This document shows positions 18,538-27,326 of a stretch of 64,000 bases of DNA, one piece after another. Location: the NCBI GenBank assembly GCA_947652735.1, contig CANTEG010000001.1, positions 124,001-188,000 of the forward strand, given 5' to 3'. Source of the DNA: an uncultured Lachnospiraceae bacterium (GTDB lineage Bacteria; Bacillota; Clostridia; Lachnospirales; Lachnospiraceae). The notes under the pieces are model-generated. The model was not told the DNA's origin, did no database searches, and worked only from the letters and a program-made list of their open reading frames with translations. Made by a program: the position numbers and the translations under genes. Positions within the stretch are counted from its first letter, which is position 1. The number at the start of each line of letters is the position of its first letter.

Positions 18538-19320
18538 TCAATAACAAATAACGTCCCGTTCTACTTCCGCAATTGTCTCCTTTGAAACATCTTTTATGTC
18601 CAAACGGTATATTTCATTTAATCTCGGATTAAACATGCCCAACTTTTGTATGCCTTTATATAACTCCTGCCCGGAATGCTGTCCCATAATCCAGTACATT
18701 AATAGCTGCAATGTATTTTTTTCATCCATCTCTAATCTTGTCACCTTAAAATCCCAAATGGTATCCGCAGTGATATAATTTCCATATCCTGTGCTGATAG
18801 TATTCGTATATCCGTCAGGCTCAAACGCAAACCCATATTTTATAATCGGTCCATACCTGTTCCAAAATAAAATACTTCTCGCCACCATCATTTTAATATT
18901 GTTAACAGTTTCCATATTAGGGTCAGTTTCATCTACTCCCTTTACCACAATCGTCCTCTGGGGATTTCTATTCCACAAATCATATGTAACCACTTTACAG
19001 GCATTTACAACTGAATTATCATCAAGTCCTTTTATCTCAGACAACAACCTTGTTGCTTTTTCCAGTGTCCCAGTTTGCCCATACATTTTTTCTGCCCTTG
19101 CAGCCCCTTTGTATGCTCTCCCAAAAGCATCAACGCTCCTTGTACCCTTAACAAACCGCGTTAAACATTCAACTGTCATTTCAATAATGGCTGGATGTAA
19201 ATTTTCCTTTTCACTCAGTGTCAGACCATCCCGAATGGTATCAACCTCAAACTGTGAGGGTTTGATATATCCACCACTTGGCTGTTTTACCTCACGAACT
19301 CTCCCTATGACCGAACTCAT
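18538..19320 (-). CDS. Candidate PD-(D/E)XK nuclease-fold protein
   Basis: 260 residues, not recognised by name. The C-terminal half carries a motif series compatible with RecB/Cas4-like PD-(D/E)XK nucleases: D169 in FEPDG, D190-F-K192 in TIWDFKV, then Q205xxxY209 in LQLLMYW. The latter resembles the QxxxY motif that follows the D/E-x-K strand in RecB-type enzymes. A conserved-looking LGMFNPRLNEIYRLDI strand pair follows. The N-terminal half (about 30-110) looks helical. It is divergent from an XRE regulator, which may control it. The nuclease reading is inference from motif spacing; a catalytically dead or non-nuclease role is possible. Confidence 0.5.
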   Translation of the reverse strand: MSSVIGRVREVKQPSGGYIKPSQFEVDTIRDGLTLSEKENLHPAIIEMTVECLTRFVKGTRSVDAFGRAYKGAARAEKMYGQTGTLEKATRLLSEIKGLDDNSVVNACKVVTYDLWNRNPQRTIVVKGVDETDPNMETVNNIKMMVARSILFWNRYGPIIKYGFAFEPDGYTNTISTGYGNYITADTIWDFKVTRLEMDEKNTLQLLMYWIMGQHSGQELYKGIQKLGMFNPRLNEIYRLDIKDVSKETIAEVERDVICY

Positions 19321-19482
19321 ATTTCCTCTCCTGTATTACTTTTTATCTTCTGTATAATTTTCCCATTATTCCTGCATAATTTTATTTTACAACTCATATA
19401 GTGTTTCGTCAACTCTTATTGTAGTTTATAGAGAAAACCTGTTTTTTTTCATTTAGTATAGGGAACATAGGAGGTATCTGGC

Positions 19483-19803
19483 ATGAGTTTGGGTGATAAA
19501 CTGCGTATTTTAATAGAAGAACGGAGCTTGACACAAAAAGAATTGGCTTCACAATTAAATATTGCTCCCTCCACACTTGGAAGTTACGTTCAAAACACAC
19601 GCGAGCCTGATTTTTCCACTTTAAAATCACTTGCAACATACTTTGATGTTTCAATTGATTATCTTTTGGACTATACTTCGGATAAAAAAAATACCGATAA
19701 AGAAGTTGAGATGCTGCGCATCTTCCGCTCGCTTACGGAGGAGCAACAGCATATATGCATTGAGCAAGCCAAAGTTTTCATTCGGCTGAATCATAATGCA
19801 TAA
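19483..19803 (+). CDS. XRE-family transcriptional regulator
   Basis: 106 residues. An N-terminal helix-turn-helix of the Cro/CI (HTH_3) type spans about residues 6-60: LRILIEERSLTQKELASQLN, then IAPSTLGSYVQNTREPDFSTL. The short C-terminal part resembles other small SinR/Xre-like regulators (LRIFRSLTEEQQ). AGGAGG is 8 bases before the ATG. It shares a 160-base divergent region with the 18538-19320 gene and precedes the PepSY gene, so it probably controls one or both. Confidence 0.9.
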   Translation: MSLGDKLRILIEERSLTQKELASQLNIAPSTLGSYVQNTREPDFSTLKSLATYFDVSIDYLLDYTSDKKNTDKEVEMLRIFRSLTEEQQHICIEQAKVFIRLNHNA

Positions 19804-19863
19804 TTATACTATGATTTACCATAATAAATTACAGGTTTTATCGACTGGAAAGGATGTTTAACT

Positions 19864-20583
19864 ATGAAAAATATGAAACGTTTTTTTGAGACACCAGGAA
19901 AGGCGATTGTATCCATTATCTGTTTCATTCCGCTACTGGCAATATTTATAGCAGGTATTATATTTATTGTAAGCTTAATTATTAAAAACACCGCTATCGG
20001 AGCAGAGGATGCACGAAAGCTGGCATTTGACGATGCAGGTATTTCCGCATCTGATGCAAATTACGTCGATACAGAGTTTGAATTTGACGATGGACATTTT
20101 GTATATGAAGTTTCGTTTTATGCGAACAACACCGAATATGAATATGTAATCAAAGCATCAGATGGCACAATATTAGAAAAAGAGCCATACTTTACGGTGC
20201 CTCAAAACACAACTGCAAAGCCAAATACCGAAGTTGCTCCATCAATAGAAGCTGCCCCAACCTCGGAAACAGCACAAACCTCGGAAGCTGTCACACAAAA
20301 TGATACAACTGCACCTATGGGAACCACTTCAACTGACACAGGAACCGTAAATCCAAATGCAAGTTCACCCAATGTCATTGCCGTTGAGGAGGCAAAAACA
20401 ATTGCACTGAACCACGCAGGCTTTTTGGCTTCAGAGGTTACCTTTATTAAGACAGAGCTTGATAATGACGGCTTACGCATCACCTATGATATAGAATTCC
20501 GCAACAGTCTTACGGAATACGAATATGAAATAGACGCAGAAACAGGTAAGATATTAAAATATGACGTTGAATTTGCAGATTAG
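19864..20583 (+). CDS. Membrane-anchored protein with two PepSY-like domains
   Basis: 239 residues. A membrane helix (about 14-40) anchors an outside region made of two related PepSY-like modules: about 47-115 (GAEDARKLAFDDAGISASDA ... YEYVIKASDGTILE) and 170-239 (VEEAKTIALNHAGFLASEV ... YEYEIDAETGKILKYD). They are joined by a Thr/Ala/Glu/Pro-rich linker. PepSY domains are often protease-inhibitory or cell-surface regulatory modules. It lies 60 bases after the XRE gene, in the same direction. Its 3' end converges with agrB, 101 bases away. Confidence 0.8.
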   Translation: MKNMKRFFETPGKAIVSIICFIPLLAIFIAGIIFIVSLIIKNTAIGAEDARKLAFDDAGISASDANYVDTEFEFDDGHFVYEVSFYANNTEYEYVIKASDGTILEKEPYFTVPQNTTAKPNTEVAPSIEAAPTSETAQTSEAVTQNDTTAPMGTTSTDTGTVNPNASSPNVIAVEEAKTIALNHAGFLASEVTFIKTELDNDGLRITYDIEFRNSLTEYEYEIDAETGKILKYDVEFAD

Positions 20584-20684
20584 CCGTATGGCTTTTCTGC
20601 ATTTTTCCATCAACCAATTCTCTTTATTTCCATCCTTTTATCCGTCTGCTCCTCCAAAGTTTATTATTATAATATATCCTTATC

Positions 20685-21260
20685 TTATTCAACATCCTCA
20701 TTCGCCCCTGACTCACTTATCAGCCCTGCCAGCATTCCGACTACCACAAGCAGCATCCCAAAAAAGAGCGTTCTCGCGTATATGCTTAAATCAAATGCAG
20801 CAAAAGCAGCAAATACTCCTGTCTCTATCACTGCAATTACAATGGATTTTTTTCTGTATACCTTTTTTTCAACGGCATTTAAGGGCTTGTTCCTGCTTTG
20901 TACCGGTGCAAATATAACAATTGCCAAATCAAACAACAGCATCCCGATACTCATGGCAATTTTGTTTATATCCAGCACAAAAATAAGCACGATGAAGATA
21001 AGCGTACTGATATATGTAAGATAAAAACAGCTTTTCTTGCTTCCTGCATGATAACCACCGACATAGCTTCTTAAGAACATATAACATACTTCAAATAACA
21101 ATCCGACCAGCACATTTCCCATCAAAGCGGCACATAAAATTGCAAAAAGCCAGCTCACTGTCATATCAACAAATCTTGTCAGCCCAAACTCAATGATTTC
21201 CCTGTTTTCATCGTCCACCAATCCTGCATTACTGAACATTTTCATGATTTTATCTTTCAT
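20685..21260 (-). CDS. AgrB-like accessory gene regulator, peptide-processing membrane protease
   Basis: 191 residues, about six membrane helices. AgrB matures and exports cyclic autoinducer peptides. The family motif RSYVGGYHAGSKKSC is complete, with H71 and C78 separated as in the catalytic pair of AgrB. It is the last gene of a minus-strand set behind a LytTR response regulator and GHKL kinase. No AgrD-like peptide gene is seen within 100 bases on either side, which is unusual. The 58-base gap to the kinase has room only for a leader. Confidence 0.9.
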   Translation of the reverse strand: MKDKIMKMFSNAGLVDDENREIIEFGLTRFVDMTVSWLFAILCAALMGNVLVGLLFEVCYMFLRSYVGGYHAGSKKSCFYLTYISTLIFIVLIFVLDINKIAMSIGMLLFDLAIVIFAPVQSRNKPLNAVEKKVYRKKSIVIAVIETGVFAAFAAFDLSIYARTLFFGMLLVVVGMLAGLISESGANEDVE

Positions 21261-21318
21261 ATTAATTTTTCGCCAATCTGATTTCAGATTAACTTCCTCC
21301 CCTTACAGTGTACTACAT

Positions 21319-22581
21319 TTATTGTAAATACAAAATGATATCTATCTTAAATAAATTCTTCGTCGTATCAATTTTGATTGCACCGTCATATTTATTCACA
21401 ATATCCCGAATATTCTGTAACCCGATTCCGTGCATTGTTCTCTCCTCTTTGCGGCTTTTGAACATAGCACCATCCTTATCTACAACGCCGTCAAAGGAAT
21501 TCCACATACGAATCAGCATTAATCCATTATGAAAGCTGATTCCAACATACAAATAGCGTTCCTCTACCTTTTCAAGTGCGTCCAATGCATTGTCAAGCAA
21601 ATTACCAAGCAGCATATTAAGGTCAAACTCATTGATAAAAGAGCTGTCAGGCACTGTTATCTTCGTTTCGATTCTGCAATCCATTTTATCCGCCTTTTCC
21701 AGCGAATAATTTAATATTGCATCTATTTCCTGATTTCCTGTATTGACATACTGTCCCGACACGTTGATATATTTTTCTATTTCCTGAATGTAAGTTTCCG
21801 CTGCCTTACTGTTTCCCTTTTTTAAATAGGAATCCAACAAATATAAATGCTTTTTTATATCATGCTGCAAAGACTCTATTTTTTTCTGGGATTGCCGAAT
21901 TACGCCAAACTGTTTTTTATACATTAAAATCTGTTCTTCCATCATCTGATGTTCCAGCTTTTCACGGTATACCTCATTTACTTTATTTTGCAGTGAAAAC
22001 GTACTGATATCTATGACACAGATTATAATTAAGGCAAGCATTATTTCCAATCGCACCTCGGATGCGATTCCCCACAAAATGTATATGAGCAAAACATTAC
22101 CCAAAAGAACAATCATGATATTGATATAACTTTCCTTTGTTATGTACTTTGTTTTATCAACACAGAAAAATCGTTCCAGCAGTAAAATTAACACCATCAA
22201 AATTAACGAGGTAATCAAATTGGCAAATAGCTCTACCTCTTCTATCAGTCCGAAATACGAAAACGAACGCCATATGATATCATCAACCACTATTCCCAGT
22301 GCCATGCTTGAAAAAACTGCAACAAGCTTTCGAAACAGACTCCCCTGATATATCATCATTGTAGCAATTAGTAAAATAACAAATAACGTAATGGACGTTA
22401 AATAAACATTATCAAATAAATTACTGATACCCCAGTTTATTCCCCATGTAAGTTCGTATATAAAAAACGGAAACTGTTTTTTTAATTCCTTTTTATCAAG
22501 AAAAAAGTTTATTATCCTGAAATCGATATATATGCTGAAAATATTTAATACTGCACTGAAAATCACCTCTACTATGCTCAT
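21319..22581 (-). CDS. GHKL-domain sensor histidine kinase (AgrC-like)
   Basis: 420 residues from ATG at 22581. Six or so N-terminal membrane helices (about 1-195) form the sensing domain. A coiled coil follows, then the H-box ESLQHDIKKHLYLL with the phospho-accepting His, N-box NMLLGNLLDNALDALEK and G-box HGIGLQNI. The start at 22581 overlaps the regulator stop by an ATGA; an upstream in-frame ATG at 22593 is possible. It lacks a standard HisKA dimerisation domain, as in AgrC/ComD kinases. The likely ligand is a peptide made with AgrB. Confidence 0.9.
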   Translation of the reverse strand: MSIVEVIFSAVLNIFSIYIDFRIINFFLDKKELKKQFPFFIYELTWGINWGISNLFDNVYLTSITLFVILLIATMMIYQGSLFRKLVAVFSSMALGIVVDDIIWRSFSYFGLIEEVELFANLITSLILMVLILLLERFFCVDKTKYITKESYINIMIVLLGNVLLIYILWGIASEVRLEIMLALIIICVIDISTFSLQNKVNEVYREKLEHQMMEEQILMYKKQFGVIRQSQKKIESLQHDIKKHLYLLDSYLKKGNSKAAETYIQEIEKYINVSGQYVNTGNQEIDAILNYSLEKADKMDCRIETKITVPDSSFINEFDLNMLLGNLLDNALDALEKVEERYLYVGISFHNGLMLIRMWNSFDGVVDKDGAMFKSRKEERTMHGIGLQNIRDIVNKYDGAIKIDTTKNLFKIDIILYLQ

Positions 22582-23297
22582 TTTTCTCCCCATTCGTTTT
22601 CAATTATTTTTTCATTTAGTTGATCACGCATTGACCGGCTAACCGGAACAACATCCCCATTTGTCATTTCTATTTTGTCATTACAGTACTCAGACACATA
22701 CCTCAAATTTATAATATACGATTTATGCACCGCACAAAAAATATTATGATTCAACCTTGTATAAACATCAGACAGTTTTCCGTAAAACTCCTTTTGCCCT
22801 GTGTTTGTAACCATAAATGTCTTCTTTCCAAAGCTTTGAAAATATAAAATAGACCGCTCATCAATCCTATATTTTTGCTTTCCAACCTGATATTCAAAAT
22901 AATTGTTTTGAATATTGAACAGCCTGTTATATTCATCCATAATATATTCTACTTTTTTGTACTCAACAGGCTTTACAAGAAAATTCAAAGGTCTCATGTC
23001 AAAAAGCTGTAATGCATAATTTTCTTTCAATGATATAAAAACAATCTGTATATAATCATTATGGTATTCCGAGCGCAGCCTTCTGCCTATATCAATGCCT
23101 GTTATATCATCAAGCTCAATATCCAAAAATAAAATATCAAACATTTCCCCATTTTGAATATATTGAAACAACTCACAGGACTGTGTAAAGCTATGTATCT
23201 CCGCCCGAAAATTATTATTTTCAAGATATTTCAAAATAAGTTCCTCTAACTGGGTAATAAATTCCCTGTCATCATCACATATGCCTATCTTCAACAT
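22578..23297 (-). CDS. LytTR-family response regulator (AgrA-like)
   Basis: 239 residues. The receiver domain (1-120) has the acidic pocket ICDDD near residue 7, the phospho-accepting Asp in FDILFLDIELDD and the switch Lys in FLVKPVEY. The C-terminal LytTR DNA-binding domain (about 140-235) includes ILYFQSFGKKTFMV and FCAVHKSYIINL. It is translationally coupled to the kinase. LytTR proteins bind pairs of direct repeats; none was identified with confidence near this operon. Confidence 0.92.
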   Translation of the reverse strand: MLKIGICDDDREFITQLEELILKYLENNNFRAEIHSFTQSCELFQYIQNGEMFDILFLDIELDDITGIDIGRRLRSEYHNDYIQIVFISLKENYALQLFDMRPLNFLVKPVEYKKVEYIMDEYNRLFNIQNNYFEYQVGKQKYRIDERSILYFQSFGKKTFMVTNTGQKEFYGKLSDVYTRLNHNIFCAVHKSYIINLRYVSEYCNDKIEMTNGDVVPVSRSMRDQLNEKIIENEWGEK

Positions 23298-23353
23298 GTC
23301 TTATGTCTCCCTAACTCTTGCACTTTTTCTATCCTTCGGCTATAAAAATTCAT

Positions 23354-25336
23354 CTACCTCTGATACACAAATGCAAAGTAATCCTTATCTACCATCATAT
23401 CAGAAATGTAAAGTCTGCTTTCAACCTGTTCTATTATATCCTCCAAATAATTTTCATTCAAATACTTTGCGTCCGATAAATAAATAACATCACCCGTTTT
23501 TGTGTTATATTTTATCTTGTCATTCATAAAGCTATGGTCGGCAAATATTACAAGCGGTTCCGAATCCGACAATATATCCCTGCCTGCTAAAAGTCTGGAA
23601 TCAAATTCCACGTCCATCAGGTTTAAAATCGTTGGGAGTATATCCACACTGGCACATGCCTTATCAATCTTTACCGCCGCTTTCATGGATGCACTCCATA
23701 TTCCAAGACATGACCTGTTAAGCTCAAATATATCATTATCAATTTCCTTTCCTGCAAGCTCGTTGTAGGTTTCCCGTGAAAGTCCATATGGATAATGGTC
23801 AGGCGTAACAACAAACAATGTATGTTCAAGCTTTCCCTCTTCCTCAAGCTTTTCTATCAAGATTCCAAGTGCCTTATCAAGTTCCATCTGCCCTGCAATA
23901 TATGCCACAGCCTCCTCTGACAGTCCCATATTTTCCGTAAGTTTCTCTGCTTCCTCCCTATTTTTTAAGCACATGGAGTTATCATTGTAATTGTAAGGAA
24001 GATGCCCGCTGAACGTCATATAATATACATGAAATTTGTCCTTATGTATAAACTCCTCGTATGATGCCTCAACCATATCGATATCCGAATACATAACATA
24101 ACAAGGTATGTCGAGCCCGTAATCTACCGCCTTAAAATCATAGCCCATGTTCGGGTGCGTCTTGCTTCTGTCATAGTAATAAAAAACAAAATCATGATAA
24201 GCATAACTGTCATACCCTTCTTTGTTCAATGCATTTCCAAGGGCATATGGCTGGTATGTTTCTCCCGACTTATAAAAGCTCCACTGTGACGAGCATGGAT
24301 ACTGACTGAGGCAGTTTACATACTCACCGTCTATTGTACTGTGATACCATATAGGATTATAAAAATTCTCAAACACAAATCCCTCATTCATAAGCTTGTA
24401 CAGGGTAGGCGTACACTTATCTGATATTCCGTATTTACTAAGGCTTTCCGCCGTCACAAACACCAGATTATAATCCTTAAACATCCCCGTATACTCATTT
24501 TTGTACGACGGCTCACAGCCTGTCATATAGGCAGTTATGTTCCTTAGTTCACTGTCATCCGTCTCATTGTAGAGCCTGTTAAAATCAATAGTCTCATCAA
24601 TCCACGGTTCATATAATACAACAGCTTCAGTGTCATCTGCCAAATTTAAAATTGCGGCTCCCGCATAAACGGCAATCCCTTGCTCAGACTCCGTCTCCTC
24701 CTTCATCTCAAAGCTTTGTTTATTGTCACTTTTTCCCATGAGGCTCATTCCGTCCCTTGCGGTTGTTATTATCACTCCAAGCTTATTCATTGACAGCTCA
24801 AGCACATATTTATCATGGAACAGACTGTACGGTGAATACATGTTTCTTCCATATATGTTTAAGGACAAAACCGCAACAAAAAAGCTTATGATTGAAGCTC
24901 CAAGTCCTATCATCCTCCCCTTAAACTCCATTCTTTTGATAAATCCTTTTATATTGAGGAAAATAAGTAACACAAGAGGAATAAGAAGTCCTACAATCCA
25001 CCCTGCATTTTCCCCAAGCTTTTCGAACAAAACGCCTTTGAAATTCATTGCATTTTCTGCACCACTGACAGAAACAAGACTCAAAAACGTACCGAATATT
25101 TTGAAATATACAAGCTGAACCACATAGTAAACAGAAAAAAATGCCACAATAATACTGCCAGTTATTTTCCCTGCAATTGCAGGCATAAAATTTAAGACAG
25201 CAAAAATGAATACTCCCACAGCCATTCCAAACAAAACCGGGTAAATGATAAATCCGTTTGCCGAACCATAGACCGCCACATGAAACACGACTTCCAAATA
25301 TATGATAATAAGGGGATATGTAAGAAACCCTGCCAT
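23354..25336 (-). CDS. LTA synthase family protein (membrane alkaline-phosphatase/sulfatase fold)
   Basis: 660 residues. Five N-terminal membrane helices (to about residue 165), a linker, then an extracellular sulfatase-fold domain. The metal-binding and catalytic segments are VTAESLSKYG (E297), STIDGEYVN with likely nucleophile T334, YMTFSGHLPY and VTPDHYPYG. Such enzymes transfer glycerol phosphate or related groups to surface polymers. It precedes the LytTR/GHKL/AgrB genes by 56 bases and could be cotranscribed with them. The start is ATG with AAAGG 10 bases upstream. The exact substrate is not determined. Confidence 0.88.
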   Translation of the reverse strand: MAGFLTYPLIIIYLEVVFHVAVYGSANGFIIYPVLFGMAVGVFIFAVLNFMPAIAGKITGSIIVAFFSVYYVVQLVYFKIFGTFLSLVSVSGAENAMNFKGVLFEKLGENAGWIVGLLIPLVLLIFLNIKGFIKRMEFKGRMIGLGASIISFFVAVLSLNIYGRNMYSPYSLFHDKYVLELSMNKLGVIITTARDGMSLMGKSDNKQSFEMKEETESEQGIAVYAGAAILNLADDTEAVVLYEPWIDETIDFNRLYNETDDSELRNITAYMTGCEPSYKNEYTGMFKDYNLVFVTAESLSKYGISDKCTPTLYKLMNEGFVFENFYNPIWYHSTIDGEYVNCLSQYPCSSQWSFYKSGETYQPYALGNALNKEGYDSYAYHDFVFYYYDRSKTHPNMGYDFKAVDYGLDIPCYVMYSDIDMVEASYEEFIHKDKFHVYYMTFSGHLPYNYNDNSMCLKNREEAEKLTENMGLSEEAVAYIAGQMELDKALGILIEKLEEEGKLEHTLFVVTPDHYPYGLSRETYNELAGKEIDNDIFELNRSCLGIWSASMKAAVKIDKACASVDILPTILNLMDVEFDSRLLAGRDILSDSEPLVIFADHSFMNDKIKYNTKTGDVIYLSDAKYLNENYLEDIIEQVESRLYISDMMVDKDYFAFVYQR

Positions 25337-25420
25337 TTTATTTTAACCTTTCCATTGAACATCATCCAGCATGTTGATACTGCATATATGTTTAAATATA
25401 ATGAATGCAATTCCATTTTT

Positions 25421-25496
25421 TACAAGCATGTTTAGTTTAGCATAAGTAAATTATGAAGTAAACATGCTTGTATTTGTCTTTTTTTTATCTTATAAT
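25421..25496. promoter_or_regulatory. Divergent promoter region with a perfect 14-bp inverted repeat
   Basis: TACAAGCATGTTTA (25421-25434) and TAAACATGCTTGTA (25459-25472) are perfect reverse complements, 24 bases apart. The right arm overlaps a plus-strand -35 (TTGTAT, 25468-25473), which has TATAAT at 25491-25496 after 17 bases. The mirror-image left arm would supply TTGTAA for the minus-strand gene. Each arm is itself close to a palindrome (AARCATGYTT). It looks like a shared operator for the methyltransferase and the LTA-synthase-like gene. Confidence 0.55.
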
Positions 25497-25558
25497 TTAG
25501 CGGTAATTACAGTTGATGTTTTTAGCATAAAAGACAGATACAAAAGGCAGGTGTTTTC

Positions 25559-26317
25559 ATGTCAGAGGCATACTCAGATTTTGCATTGGTTTATGACCGA
25601 TTAATGGACAATATCCCTTATGATGATTGGTTTCATTATATACACGGTTTATTAATGGAATATAACATAACAGGCGGTATAGCAGCCGAGCTTGGCTGTG
25701 GTACCGGAAATATAACCGAACGGCTTGCCAAAGCGGGTTATGACATGATTGGAATAGACAATTCCCTGTCCATGCTTGACATTGCACGGTCAAAAAAGGA
25801 TGACATATCATCGTCACTCTATCTTTGTCAGGATATGAGGGATTTTGAGCTTTATGGTACGGTTTCCGCAATGATAAGTGTATGTGACAGCATCAATTAT
25901 ATTTTGGATACGGACGAGCTGCTTCACGTGTTTTCCCTCGTAAATAACTATCTTGACCCTGACGGAATTTTTATTTTTGATTTTAATACACGCCACTATT
26001 ATCTTGATGTGGTTGCAGATGCGACAATCGCTGAGGACAGGGAAGATATAAGCTTTATATGGGATAATTACTATGACACGGACACCAACATAAATGAGCT
26101 TGCCCTCAGCCTGTTTATCAGAGTTGCAGACGATGATACCCTTTTCCGCAAATATGAGGAGCTGCATCTCCAACGAGGCTATACCTTAGAGGAGATAACA
26201 GAGCTTATACAAAAATCAGGGCTTGACCTTGTATGCACCTATGACGCATTTACACATAATCCTGCAACAAATGACAGCGAGCGTATTTATGTCATTGCAC
26301 GTGAGCATGGCAAATAA
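25559..26317 (+). CDS. Class I SAM-dependent methyltransferase
   Basis: 252 residues. The Rossmann-like SAM-binding site is AAELGCGTGNITERLAKAGY (motif I, about 42-61), followed by MIGIDNSLSMLDIARSK (motif II) and MISVCDSINYI. The N-terminus (YSDFALVYDRLMDNIPYDDW) is typical of a common Clostridia methyltransferase family of unknown substrate. AGGTG precedes the ATG by 6 bases. It is followed by hslO in 27 bases and they probably form an operon. Confidence 0.88.
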   Translation: MSEAYSDFALVYDRLMDNIPYDDWFHYIHGLLMEYNITGGIAAELGCGTGNITERLAKAGYDMIGIDNSLSMLDIARSKKDDISSSLYLCQDMRDFELYGTVSAMISVCDSINYILDTDELLHVFSLVNNYLDPDGIFIFDFNTRHYYLDVVADATIAEDREDISFIWDNYYDTDTNINELALSLFIRVADDDTLFRKYEELHLQRGYTLEEITELIQKSGLDLVCTYDAFTHNPATNDSERIYVIAREHGK

Positions 26318-26344
26318 CAGATAAATTTTAGGAGGTCTACTTAA

Positions 26345-27202
26345 ATGTCAGATTATATAGTAAGGGGTATGGCGGCTGATAATCAGGTCAGATTTTTTGC
26401 ATGCTGCTCCACAGAAACGGTAGAAAAAGCCAGAATAACACACAACACCAGTCCTGTGGTAACAAATGCACTGGGCAGACTGTTAACAGGCGGCGTACTT
26501 ATGGGTGCCATGTGTAAAAACGACTCGGACACCCTTACAATCAGGGTTGAATGTCAGGGACCATTGCATGGCATGCTTGTAACCGCTGACTCAAAAGGAA
26601 ATGTAAAAGGATATGTCAGTGAGACTGATGTTATGCTCCCTGCAAAAGATGTTGCAAAAGCAATTGACTTAGGGGTAATGAGCGTAATTAAAGATATCGG
26701 AATGAAAGAGCCATATGTGGGACAAACCCACCTTGTGAGCAGTGAAATTGCCGAGGACCTCACCTATTACTTTGTTACAAGCGAGCAGATACCGTCATCC
26801 GTAGCTCTCGGTGTTCTTCTTGACGATAATGCAGCCATTCGCGTTGCAGGCGGCTTTATCATACAGCTTATGCCTTTTGCAAAGGATGAGATAATAACAT
26901 TTCTTGAGGAACGGCTAAAGGACTTCTCCTTTACCTCAATGCTTGAAAGCGGAATGTCCGTAGAAAATATAATAGAAACAATATTTGAGGGTTATGATGT
27001 TGCCATTACCGACACACTGCCTTGTTCCTATATGTGTGACTGTAGTAAGGAAAGAGTTGAAAAGGCTGTTATAAGCTTGGGACGAAAAGAAATTGCAGAT
27101 ATGATTGACGAGGGAAAGCCTGTTGAAGTAGTCTGTGATTTCTGTCGGACAAAATATACATTTTCACCTGATGAGCTGTTAAAGCTTTTAACGACACGAT
27201 AG
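26345..27202 (+). CDS. hslO: Redox-regulated chaperone Hsp33
   Basis: 285 residues. The N-terminal Hsp33 holdase fold (residues 1-180) includes TNALGRLLTGGVLMGAMCK and GYVSETDVMLP. The C-terminal redox switch holds the four zinc-binding cysteines as C231-x-C233 and C264-xx-C267. Under oxidative stress these form disulfides, zinc leaves and the chaperone is activated. AGGAGG precedes the ATG. Confidence 0.96.
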   Translation: MSDYIVRGMAADNQVRFFACCSTETVEKARITHNTSPVVTNALGRLLTGGVLMGAMCKNDSDTLTIRVECQGPLHGMLVTADSKGNVKGYVSETDVMLPAKDVAKAIDLGVMSVIKDIGMKEPYVGQTHLVSSEIAEDLTYYFVTSEQIPSSVALGVLLDDNAAIRVAGGFIIQLMPFAKDEIITFLEERLKDFSFTSMLESGMSVENIIETIFEGYDVAITDTLPCSYMCDCSKERVEKAVISLGRKEIADMIDEGKPVEVVCDFCRTKYTFSPDELLKLLTTR

Positions 27203-27326
27203 ATAATTCTATCCCATAATCATACAACGGCAGCAATCAGTCATGGACGGACTGCATATAAATACCCGCACAGCACCAAACATAAAAACGCTGATAATTG
27301 CTTTATTGAAACATCATAGTTTCCTG

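Noticed and set aside
18510..18545. Terminator after the nuclease-like gene
   Set aside because: GAACGGT and ACCGTTC can pair, but the loop is long and no T run follows on the minus strand.
20584..20684. AgrD autoinducer precursor after agrB
   Set aside because: Only frames of 7-24 residues exist. None has an amphipathic leader, a central Cys peptide and an acidic tail, and one with Cys is antisense to the PepSY gene end.
17677..25336. Prophage or integrative element
   Set aside because: No integrase, terminase, structural or conjugation genes and no attachment-site duplication were found, although the gene content is accessory.
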